Source: Limisphaera sp. (GTDB taxonomy: Bacteria; Verrucomicrobiota; Verrucomicrobiia; Limisphaerales; Limisphaeraceae). Taken from it: 64,000 nt of DNA. Positions 40,123 to 48,211 of this stretch are shown piece after piece. Under the pieces are notes generated by a model. That model worked only from the letters and a program-made list of their open reading frames with translations. It had not been told where the DNA came from and did no database searches. The stretch spans positions 418,289 to 482,288 of the forward strand of contig JANWVC010000003.1 of the NCBI GenBank assembly GCA_025057755.1, read 5' to 3'. The first letter of the stretch is position 1. Each line of letters starts with the position of its first letter. The translations under genes were made by a program, and so were the position numbers.

Positions 40123-40682
40123 GATTCGGAGCTTGTCATTGCCCTCAGACTTCCCGCAAGCTCGGTTGCTGGACCCGGCGGCCTTGCGCGGCTTCTCCGG
40201 TTGGGCCTTGCTGCTTGTTGCCATGCACCCCGTATACGCGCAGCCGCCAACCAGTGGCATGTCCGCAGCCTCCTTGTGAACCTGAAGTCTCTCTTTGAGG
40301 AAAATGCGTCCCCCCGTTCTGCTGAAAGGTCGGAAACCTCTGGGTTTGGATCTCGCGAGGAAACACTCCCTTGGGAGTGTTGGGGCAAACCTCGACAGAC
40401 CCTCAATTCGGACCATGCCCACTCTTGCCCTTGCGTGGTACTGACAAAAGGCCATCAAGGGCCCCCCATCGGAAACAAGAACGTCCGTGTACACTCAATC
40501 GCTCTCGTCCCTGCCATCCATCTCTACTTTTGTTTTTCTTTCATTTGAGGCCCGGTGAGTTTCTCCGGTTTTGCGGCCTGTTGATTTCGGCCATCGCTTC
40601 CAGAGAACAAGCAGGAAAATGTTTCTGTCTGACTTTTCGTCTCAAGCAAGCGGCGCCAACCATCGCTATCGGTCCTGGTTTC
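40123..40682. other. Spacer between the CE15-like gene and lexA
   Basis: The divergent spacer of about 560 bases contains only overlapping short frames without motifs. The lexA promoter begins at its right end. No other regulatory element was recognised. Confidence 0.45.
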
Positions 40683-40738
40683 TTGACAATCTTGGGCTTC
40701 GGGATACTGTTCGTATGAACAGTTGTTCATATGAACAG
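40683..40738 (+). promoter_or_regulatory. lexA promoter with two overlapping LexA-operator-like palindromes
   Basis: A -35 box TTGACA (40683-40688) is followed after 16 bases by TACTGT (40705-40710) as a possible -10. Two palindromes overlap and follow it: CTGTTCGTATGAACAG (40707-40722, one mismatched pair) and the perfect 14-mer TGTTCATATGAACA (40724-40737). They share the half-site core GTTC-N4-GAAC and their centres are 16 bases apart. The first covers the -10 and probable transcription start, the second covers the first ATG of lexA. This fits autorepression by LexA. The palindrome differs from the E. coli CTGT-N8-ACAG spacing rule only in its inner bases, and from the Gram-positive GAAC-N4-GTTC box in half-site order. 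Confidence 0.8.
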
Positions 40739-41363
40739 CATGCTCAAGTTAACTCCGCGACAGCGGGAAGTTCTGGAATATGTGGCCACCGCTCAGCAAG
40801 AACGGGGCGTGGCGCCCACGTTACGGGAAATCGCAGCCCATTTCGGTTTCCGCAGCATGAACGCCGCTGCAGCCCATATCCGCGCCCTGCGGCGGAAGGG
40901 TTTAATCAAGGTCGAGCCGCATCGAGCCCGCAGCTTGCGATTAGTGCAGCCCGGCTGGGTCCGAAAACCTCTGGCCCACATCCCCCTTTACGGATCGATC
41001 CCTGCGGGGTTTGCAGAAGATCGAGTCCAGGAAGCTCGCGGATGCCTTTCAGTGGACATGGATACATTGGGACTGGACCTGCGGCCGAACCCGCGGCTGT
41101 TCGCTCTGGAGGTCCGGGGCGATTCCATGATCGGCCGACACATCTTGGAGGGAGACATTGTTATCTTGGAACATGGGCGCACTCCGCGCCCCGGTGACGT
41201 GGTAGCAGCTTTGATTGACAATGAAAGCACGCTCAAGACGTTTGTCTTGGTGCGAGGCAAACCTTGTTTGCGAGCCGAGAACCCAAAATATCCCGATCTC
41301 ATCCCGGCTGCCGAACTGGTGATCCAAGGGGTAATGATCGCCTTGATTCGCAAAGTCAAGTAA
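40731..41363 (+). CDS. lexA: LexA repressor
   Basis: This 210-residue protein is the SOS repressor. The N-terminal winged helix (LTPRQREVLEYVATAQQERG, PTLREIAAHFGFRSMNAAAA, HIRALRRKGLIKVEP) recognises DNA. The self-cleavage site is Ala92-Gly93 (GSIPAGFAED), the catalytic serine is Ser132 (VRGDSMIG) and the lysine Lys169 (ESTLKTFV), so it should be cleavable by RecA nucleoprotein filaments. The ATGs at 40731 and 40740 are both possible starts; neither has a Shine-Dalgarno site, and the first lies inside the operator, so the leader is very short. The gene is followed 187 bases later on the same strand by the polymerase fusion, with no operator-like palindrome in between, which suggests one SOS-controlled transcript. 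Confidence 0.95.
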   Translation: MNSMLKLTPRQREVLEYVATAQQERGVAPTLREIAAHFGFRSMNAAAAHIRALRRKGLIKVEPHRARSLRLVQPGWVRKPLAHIPLYGSIPAGFAEDRVQEARGCLSVDMDTLGLDLRPNPRLFALEVRGDSMIGRHILEGDIVILEHGRTPRPGDVVAALIDNESTLKTFVLVRGKPCLRAENPKYPDLIPAAELVIQGVMIALIRKVK

Positions 41364-41550
41364 AACCAGGCCACGTAAACCGGGCGGATTGGACGCCAGG
41401 CGGTCTGCAACAGCCGGCGTCCCAAAATCCCCGGCCACGGGGCAATCCTGTGTCGGGACTCGTGTACGCCCAGTGAGCAAAGCAGGTCCATAAAAGAAAC
41501 TGCCGGGAAATCCATCGGGCAGACAAGGAGAACCATTCCGACTTACGACC

Positions 41551-44500
41551 ATGGAACGGTGGATCGTCCATTTGGATGCTGATGCCTTCTTTGCCTCGGT
41601 GGAACAAGCGGCAGATGTGCGGCTCCGCGGCCGGCCCGTGGCCGTGGGAGGACAAAGACGAGGCGTCATTGCCAGTGCCAGCTACGAGGCGCGCCGGTAT
41701 GGCATTCACACATCCATGCCCACCGCGCTGGCGCGCCGTCTATGCCCGCATTTGATTGTGTTGCCGGGAGATTTTGAGAAGTACGAGCGTTTTTCCCGGT
41801 GGATGTTTTCTTATGCTTACGACTTCACACCCGAGGTAGAGCAGACCTCCATCGACGAGGGATATTTGGACGTGACCGCATGCCGGAGTTGTCCACCTGT
41901 GGAAGTTGCCCAGCGGCTGCGGCAGATCATCCGGCAAGCGCTTAAGCTCAGCGTCAGTGAGGGTCTCGGCAGCAGCAAGTTGGTCAGCCAAATTGCTGCC
42001 AAACTGCACAAACCGGCAGCCTTTTGCACCGTGCCGCCCGGTCGGGAGACCGATTTCCTTCATCCGCTGCCCGTCCATTGGCTGCCCGGTGTGGGGCCCC
42101 AAACGGCCCCACGGCTGCGCGCGGCTGGCCTTTACCGCATCTGGCAAGTGGCAGCCACGCCGCCCGAGCAACTGGAGCTACTGGTGGGTAGCAAAGCGTT
42201 CGAGTTGCATCGCTTCGCTCGGGGCCTGGATGATCGACCCCTGATTCCACAAAGCCTGCCACAGCAAAGCTACCAGCAACAGATGACCTTTGATCAGGAT
42301 TGCACGGATGAGCTCTATGTCGCGGCCGTGTTACGACAAATGGCCGATACACTGTTTGCACGGGTCCGCGCCGAAGGCCGCAGCGTGCGCACCTTTACCG
42401 TAAAAGTGACATATTCCGACATGGCCGAGGATCGGGCTGCCGAAAGTTTGGAAGAGCCCACCGCGGTGGAGACCGTGATTTACAGCCGATTGGATGGATT
42501 ACTGCGGCGCGCTTGGCAGCGCCGGGTGGCCCTGCGCCGCGTGGGCCTCAAACTGTCGGACATTTATGACGGGATCTGGGATGCGCCCCTGCCATTGACT
42601 GCCGAGGCACAACGACAGGCCGCTTGTCATCGTCTGGCGCGGGCCGTGGATGAATTGCGGCACCGGCTGGGGCCTTCCGCGCTTCTGCGAGCTCATGACC
42701 TGCAACTGCGCGATTTCTCATACCCTGCAGCATTTCGGCGGGTGTCCTCGCGTGTCCACCTGCTGGCCCGCCCGTCCGCGCGGGAGTTTTTCATCCATCG
42801 GACACACCCGGTGTCCACGCCCTCTCCTCGGCTCCCGTCGGTTGGCTCCCCTCTCATTCTGTCGCGGACACAGGCGGCACCTCCCTACATACCTTTGCGG
42901 GTGCGCAGTTGTTACTCGTTCCTCGACTCCACATTGACCCCCGCTGCCATCGTGGCAATGGCACAACAGTATGAATGTCCGGCAGTGGCCCTGGTAGATC
43001 TGGGCAACTTGCACGGTGCAGTGGCTTTCACCGAGGCAGCTCTTCAGGCCGGTATTCAGCCGATCTTGGGGGCGGAGATTCCACTCGAGGGATCGCCGCT
43101 CCTACTCTATGTGGAATCCGCGCAGGGCTATGTCAACCTTTGCCGCCTGCTTTCGGATCGATCGGAGTCCAGCCTTTCCCACCTCACCGGGCAAGGAACC
43201 GGCAAAGGCGGACCGGTGGAGGCAGAACATTCAACGGCACCCGATTCCGAAACCGTTTCCGGCCAGAGCGTAGTCCACCGACAACGAAGGAATCGCACCC
43301 GAGAGGAATTGGAAGGCCGCACGGAGGGTTTGATTGCCGTGTCTGCTGATCCTCGCTGGGCGGATCTCTTTCCCGGCCGGTTTTACCGGGCCATTGCCAA
43401 TCGTCTCCATCCGGAGTCCCATACGGAAGCGGCCTTCGCGTTGTGTCCACCGATTCACTATGGATCTCCAAAAGATCGGCAATTCTACGAGGTCCTCCAA
43501 TCCATTCGGACCTGTACCCTTGTAGGGCGGTCGCATCCGCGGAAGCGTTCGGGAGGATCACTTCATTTTCGATCTCCTGCCGAAATGGATCAGCTCGGCC
43601 ATGGATTCGGAAATTGGCGGGCCGTGGCCGAGGAAATCGCCGCGCGCTGCCAATTCACACTGTCGCGAAGGCAGCCTCAATTCCCACCGTACCACCCACC
43701 CGAGGGCGGCTCACCCGGCGCATTCTTACGACGACTAGTAGAAGAAGGTTTGCATAGGCGTTACGGCCGGCGCGGCGCCTGTACCCCGCAAGGTCGACGC
43801 ATCAGCCTTGAAGAGCTGCATGTCCGGGTAGAGGAAGAACTCAACGTAATCGCAGCCGTAGGATACGAAGAATATTTCCTGATCGTGTGGGAACTATTGG
43901 AACGATGCCGGCGCCGTGGCATTGAGTGGATCACCCGCGGGAGCGCTGCTGATTCGCTGGTCTGTTACTGCCTGGGCATCAGCAATGTTTGCCCCGTACG
44001 GTTTGGCCTCTATTTCCGTCGCTTCCTCAACCTGGAACGCATGCAGATGCACAAGCTGCCGGACATTGACGTAGATTTTCCCCATGACCGGAAAGATGAA
44101 GTCGTAGCCGATCTGCTCCAACAGTACGGCCCGAATCATGCCGCCGTGGTGGGCGGTTTTTCCACCTTTCGCGTCCGAGCTGCCGTAGCCGAGGTGGCCA
44201 AAGTTTTGGGCACACCGGAAGGAATTGTGCGTCGATGGACCGAACGGCTTCCTTGGAGCCTGGGCGGGGAGCAGCCTTATGCCGGAACCCTCCCCCATGA
44301 AGCCGAATTGGGTGAGGATTCGCCCTGGGTGGAACATTTGCGTTCCTTGCCCGAATGTCGGGATATCCCGTTGGAGGAAGAGCCCCTCCGCACGGCTATC
44401 GCGCTGGGCGCACGCCTGGCAGGTTTACCTCGTTACCCCAAAATGCACCCCTGTGGAGTGGTGCTTTCCCGACAGCCAATGATGGAATTGACCCCCACCT

Positions 44501-46227
44501 TTCGCTCCGCCAAGGGCTGGCCCACCACTCACTTCGACATGGACGCTGTCGAGGCCGTGGGGCTAGTCAAACTGGATTTGCTAGCCCAGGGCGGTCTTTC
44601 CGTCTTGCGCGATGTCAAAGCCAACTTGAACGCACGCGGCCTAGTGGTAGACCTGGAACGTTTCACCGTGCAAGGCAAACCGATCGCCCCGGACGCATCC
44701 GCTACAGTATGTTCCCGATTGTCCTCCATTTCAGAGGCCTCCTTTGACGACCGCCGCGTTTGGACTATGATCGCCAACGGCAACGCCCGCGCGGTCCATC
44801 ACATCGAATCACCAGCCATGACCTCCCTCTGCCGCATGAGTCAGGTGCATGACATCGAAGGACTCATCGCCCTGGTGAGCGTAATCCGACCAGGCGCCGC
44901 CAACGAACAAAACAAGCTGCGTTTCACCCGCCGTTATCAGGGCATGGAGCCGGTCACATATCCTCACCCCATCCTGGCTGAATGCCTCGGAGACAGCTGG
45001 GGACTGGTCCTCTATGAGGAACATGTCTTGCTCATCTGCGAACGGTTTGCCGGTTTGTCTCCAGGTCGGGCCGATCAATTGCGCCGAGCCCTGAGCCGGG
45101 GGCAGATGCCCTTGGTAGACGCCATCGGACAGGAGTTTTGCCAGTCTGCTCGTGCTCGCGGCCATCCGGAAGAAGTGATTGCAGCGGTCTGGGCCATGGT
45201 GCGGGGATTTGCTGGCTACTCCTTCTGCAAAGCTCACAGCACAGCTTATGCAGTGGAGGCTTACCAGTCCGCTTGGTTGAAATGCTATTTCCCCGCCGAG
45301 TTCATGGCGGCCGTGCTCACCCATGGCAAGGGATTCTATGACCCGCTGGTCTATGTGCTGGAGTGTCATCGCATGGGAATCCCCTTGCTCCGGCCGGATG
45401 TAAACCGGCCCGGTCCGTCATTCGAAGTGGAGCATCATCCCCATCCTGCCATCCGGGTTCCCTTGACCCAGCTCAAAGGGCTGACCGAACCCACTCGAGA
45501 TCGGCTCTTGAGCGAAAGCAATCGAGCTCCTTTTGTTTCCCTCGCTGATTTCTATGAACGGGTTCGCCCTCTGCCGGAAGAGTTGGAAGCCATGATCCGC
45601 GTGGGGGCCTTTGACGGATGGGGTCTCTCCCGGACCGACCTGTTTTGGGAAGCGCAACGCTTGATTCGTCGTTTCTCATCTCCCGCCTTTCCTACCCAAG
45701 GATGGTTGTTTCCCGAATGGGCGCCAGGTGGAAACGCTCCTCGCCCCGACTTTCCTTCCTCACGCGCCCTTTTGCAGCAACCCACCCTGCAAGAACGGCT
45801 AGCAGACGAACTGGAATGGCTCGGATTTCCCGTCAGTGCCCATCCCTTGGCGTTGCACTCTCACGTGGCCTGGGAGACATATTGCCCCGTAGCCTGTCTG
45901 GCAGAACACAGGGGTCAACGGGTCACCACTTGCGGCCTGGTGGTGGAACAACGAATCCATCACCAACTGACGGGTGAACCCATGAAATTTCTGACCCTGG
46001 CTGACTGGACCGGGATGCTGGAAACGGAACTGTTCGCAGCCTCCTACCGACATTACGGTTCCGCCACCGTTCGATATCCCGTGCTGGAAGTGACCGGTAC
46101 TGTGGAACCTTTCGAAAATGGGCTCGGCTACACTCTGCGCGTAGAGCACGCCGGTCCTCCTCGCCAACGCACCCAGCCTGCTGAGAGGACCCTGCTTCAC
46201 CCACCGCAATGTCCTCCCAGCGGTTAA
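41551..46227 (+). CDS. Fused Y-family (DinB-type) and C-family (DnaE-type) DNA polymerase
   Basis: One uninterrupted 1558-codon frame encodes two polymerases. Residues 1 to about 410 are a complete DinB/Pol IV-like enzyme: VHLDADAFFASVEQ with catalytic Asp9, TSIDEGYLDVT with Asp102-Glu103, a Phe at the steric-gate position, the helix-hairpin-helix WLPGVGPQTAPRLRAAGL and a little-finger domain (RTFTVKVTYSDM, LRRVGLKLSDI). After a linker of about 35 residues, residues about 447-1558 are a DnaE-type alpha subunit: a PHP domain whose metal ligands are altered (LRVRSCYSFLD, VDLGNLHGAV), RGSAADSLVCYCLGI, the catalytic LPDIDVDF (Asp840, Asp842) and VKLDLLAQGG (Asp1009), a finger region (FCKAHSTAYAVEAYQSAW) and a C-terminal OB fold (GLVVEQRIHHQLTGEPMKFL). 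Unlike ImuB it keeps all Y-family catalytic acids. Position behind lexA suggests SOS-induced translesion synthesis. Confidence 0.92.
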   Translation: MERWIVHLDADAFFASVEQAADVRLRGRPVAVGGQRRGVIASASYEARRYGIHTSMPTALARRLCPHLIVLPGDFEKYERFSRWMFSYAYDFTPEVEQTSIDEGYLDVTACRSCPPVEVAQRLRQIIRQALKLSVSEGLGSSKLVSQIAAKLHKPAAFCTVPPGRETDFLHPLPVHWLPGVGPQTAPRLRAAGLYRIWQVAATPPEQLELLVGSKAFELHRFARGLDDRPLIPQSLPQQSYQQQMTFDQDCTDELYVAAVLRQMADTLFARVRAEGRSVRTFTVKVTYSDMAEDRAAESLEEPTAVETVIYSRLDGLLRRAWQRRVALRRVGLKLSDIYDGIWDAPLPLTAEAQRQAACHRLARAVDELRHRLGPSALLRAHDLQLRDFSYPAAFRRVSSRVHLLARPSAREFFIHRTHPVSTPSPRLPSVGSPLILSRTQAAPPYIPLRVRSCYSFLDSTLTPAAIVAMAQQYECPAVALVDLGNLHGAVAFTEAALQAGIQPILGAEIPLEGSPLLLYVESAQGYVNLCRLLSDRSESSLSHLTGQGTGKGGPVEAEHSTAPDSETVSGQSVVHRQRRNRTREELEGRTEGLIAVSADPRWADLFPGRFYRAIANRLHPESHTEAAFALCPPIHYGSPKDRQFYEVLQSIRTCTLVGRSHPRKRSGGSLHFRSPAEMDQLGHGFGNWRAVAEEIAARCQFTLSRRQPQFPPYHPPEGGSPGAFLRRLVEEGLHRRYGRRGACTPQGRRISLEELHVRVEEELNVIAAVGYEEYFLIVWELLERCRRRGIEWITRGSAADSLVCYCLGISNVCPVRFGLYFRRFLNLERMQMHKLPDIDVDFPHDRKDEVVADLLQQYGPNHAAVVGGFSTFRVRAAVAEVAKVLGTPEGIVRRWTERLPWSLGGEQPYAGTLPHEAELGEDSPWVEHLRSLPECRDIPLEEEPLRTAIALGARLAGLPRYPKMHPCGVVLSRQPMMELTPTFRSAKGWPTTHFDMDAVEAVGLVKLDLLAQGGLSVLRDVKANLNARGLVVDLERFTVQGKPIAPDASATVCSRLSSISEASFDDRRVWTMIANGNARAVHHIESPAMTSLCRMSQVHDIEGLIALVSVIRPGAANEQNKLRFTRRYQGMEPVTYPHPILAECLGDSWGLVLYEEHVLLICERFAGLSPGRADQLRRALSRGQMPLVDAIGQEFCQSARARGHPEEVIAAVWAMVRGFAGYSFCKAHSTAYAVEAYQSAWLKCYFPAEFMAAVLTHGKGFYDPLVYVLECHRMGIPLLRPDVNRPGPSFEVEHHPHPAIRVPLTQLKGLTEPTRDRLLSESNRAPFVSLADFYERVRPLPEELEAMIRVGAFDGWGLSRTDLFWEAQRLIRRFSSPAFPTQGWLFPEWAPGGNAPRPDFPSSRALLQQPTLQERLADELEWLGFPVSAHPLALHSHVAWETYCPVACLAEHRGQRVTTCGLVVEQRIHHQLTGEPMKFLTLADWTGMLETELFAASYRHYGSATVRYPVLEVTGTVEPFENGLGYTLRVEHAGPPRQRTQPAERTLLHPPQCPPSG

Positions 46228-46283
46228 TCTGAGCCGCCCCCCACGCCTCCACTATCAACAGCTAAATCCGGGAACCGCGCTTT

Positions 46284-47645
46284 TCAGAGTATCATCATCT
46301 TCACCCATTCACCCAAAATAATCAGGATCGCCCCAGGACACACCCATCGCAAAAAAATCCCCCAGACTTTCACACGCCATCGTCCCCAGGCGCCTTCCAG
46401 AAAACGAGGCGAACCCACTGCCGCTTCAGCCGCAGCAGCACTCGGTGTCCACCACCATCCCGTAAACAAGCTAAATAACAACGAGATCAACAATAGCAAA
46501 CCCGTCCCGAACACTTGGTCTAAAATATCCATCAGGCCCCTCTGACCGCCGAACTGGAGTTCCGACCAAAAACGCGCGCCACCCATGGACAATGCCGAAG
46601 GTATGCCCATCACAAATGCTGCCGCGCCCACCACAGAAGCCGCCCAGCACCGGCTCCATCGCTTTTCCTGAACCAACCAGGCCACCGGCACTTCCAACAT
46701 GGCAATCGTGGAGGTCAACGCAGCCACAACCAGCAGCAAAAAAAACAGCGTACCTACCGCCGCCCCACCCGGCATCCGGGCAAAAACGTCCGGCAACGTT
46801 TGAAACGTCAAGGTCGGACCCCCTGCTGGGTCCCGACCAAAGGCAAAAACCGCCGGAAAAATCATCAAACCAGCCAACAACGCCACAGCAGTGTCCAAAA
46901 CGGCCACCCACAAGGCCGACTGCGGCAACGGGTGCGAACGATCCAAATACGCAGCATACGTTACCAACAACCCCCATCCTACACCCAGCGAGAACAGTAC
47001 CTGTCCCACCGCCTTCAACAATACCTGACCGTCCACCTTTCCAAAATCCGGCTGCAAGTAATAGCGTATCCCCGACTCAGCGCCAGAGAGCGTCAGACTC
47101 CGAATGAGCACCACCAACATCAACACCCCCAACAAGGGCATCAATCGTCGGGACCACCGCTCAATGCCCCCGGTTACACCCGCCTGCACAATCGCCACGG
47201 TGAAACCAAGAAACGCCGCAAATGACGCGATGACAGGACCAGGCGTAGCGGCGAATGTGGCAAAGTCCACGTGAAGTCCCAACGCGCTAACCACTGCGTA
47301 AGCTAACGCCCAGCCCGCCACCACAGAGTAGTAACTCAGGACGACAAAACTGCAAAGGATACAAAGAAAGCCTGTCCAATGCCAGAAAGTGCCAGGCGCC
47401 AATTGGCGCAAGCTACCCACCACATCCCGCCCACCTTTACGCCCCAAAACCAACTCATTCAACATAAGCGGCAGGCCAATCAATGCCACGGCTACTACAT
47501 ACACCAAGACGAACGCGGCACCGCCATTCTCCCCGGCCAAATAAGGAAACCGCCAGATGTTCCCCAACCCAATGGCCGATCCCGCCGCCGCCATAACAAA
47601 GCCCCAACGTGACCGCCATTGCTCATGAGCCACTGCCACCTGCAT
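46284..47645 (-). CDS. Neurotransmitter:sodium symporter (NSS/SNF) family transporter
   Basis: This 453-residue membrane protein begins with the NSS signature (SRWGFVMAAAGSAIGLGNIW, RFPYLAGENGGAAF), which forms the unwound TM1 substrate and sodium site. Eleven to twelve hydrophobic segments follow, including GFLCILCSFVVLSYYSVVAG (TM3) and FSLGVGWGLLVTYAAYLDR (TM6, with the GVGWG unwinding). Members import amino acids or related solutes with sodium. The substrate cannot be read off. It is convergent with the polymerase fusion, with 56 bases between, and stands alone. The ATG at 47645 is used; no strong ribosome site is seen. Confidence 0.92.
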   Translation of the reverse strand: MQVAVAHEQWRSRWGFVMAAAGSAIGLGNIWRFPYLAGENGGAAFVLVYVVAVALIGLPLMLNELVLGRKGGRDVVGSLRQLAPGTFWHWTGFLCILCSFVVLSYYSVVAGWALAYAVVSALGLHVDFATFAATPGPVIASFAAFLGFTVAIVQAGVTGGIERWSRRLMPLLGVLMLVVLIRSLTLSGAESGIRYYLQPDFGKVDGQVLLKAVGQVLFSLGVGWGLLVTYAAYLDRSHPLPQSALWVAVLDTAVALLAGLMIFPAVFAFGRDPAGGPTLTFQTLPDVFARMPGGAAVGTLFFLLLVVAALTSTIAMLEVPVAWLVQEKRWSRCWAASVVGAAAFVMGIPSALSMGGARFWSELQFGGQRGLMDILDQVFGTGLLLLISLLFSLFTGWWWTPSAAAAEAAVGSPRFLEGAWGRWRVKVWGIFLRWVCPGAILIILGEWVKMMIL

Positions 47646-48211
47646 GTGGTTTCATCTACGAGAAACAACCGTCCCTTCCAAGTGAATAAGCCCTGGGCAA
47701 CCAAACCGTGCAACCAGCCCGTCCCAGCCCTGAACCAAAGCGAGACCAAGAACTTCCTCCGGCGCAAATCTTCCTCCTTTCGCCAACTGTGCCCCAGTTT
47801 GCGCAGGTTTCAATCCCGTCGCAGCGGACCGGTTGCCACCCGGCCTGGCACATCACTTGGCATCGCCCGCTCCTGCTGCAACGGAAGCGAGTAACCGCCC
47901 ACCCGCCGCACAAATAGGCTCACCACCGATTCATGCGCTACAGCTCAACAACACCAGGCCAATCCTCCGCCAACCGGCATCCACCCTGAAAAGAAGACCT
48001 GGCAAATTCACGCTCTCCCCAAGCCCCTCCATCGGTCAGTTTCACTACAGCCCGCGAAAAGGAATAGACTGAACGCTACTTTCCGAGACTAGGTTACTAC
48101 CACAACGAAGGGACCTCGTAACGGAACCCGCCGGCGACGCGTACCAGCCCCAAGCTGCAAAAAGGGCGCTGCTGTTGACCAGCTGCAAACTACGCCTGCC
48201 CACCGCGACGC
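47646..48211. other. C-rich spacer of about 570 bases without a gene
   Basis: No frame is convincing. The plus strand is markedly C over G (26 C to 10 G in 47701-47760 by hand count), the same bias as in the minus-strand genes around it, which points to strand-specific mutation rather than coding. Confidence 0.5.

Noticed and set aside
41429..41442. CCCCG/CGGGG stem between lexA and the polymerase fusion as a terminator
   Set aside because: Only five base pairs with no T-run; it does not argue against cotranscription.
41551..42800. Reading the Y-family half as ImuB
   Set aside because: ImuB proteins lack the catalytic acids, while this domain has the Asp at residue 9 and the Asp-Glu pair at 102-103 and the DinB-type SIDEGYLD.
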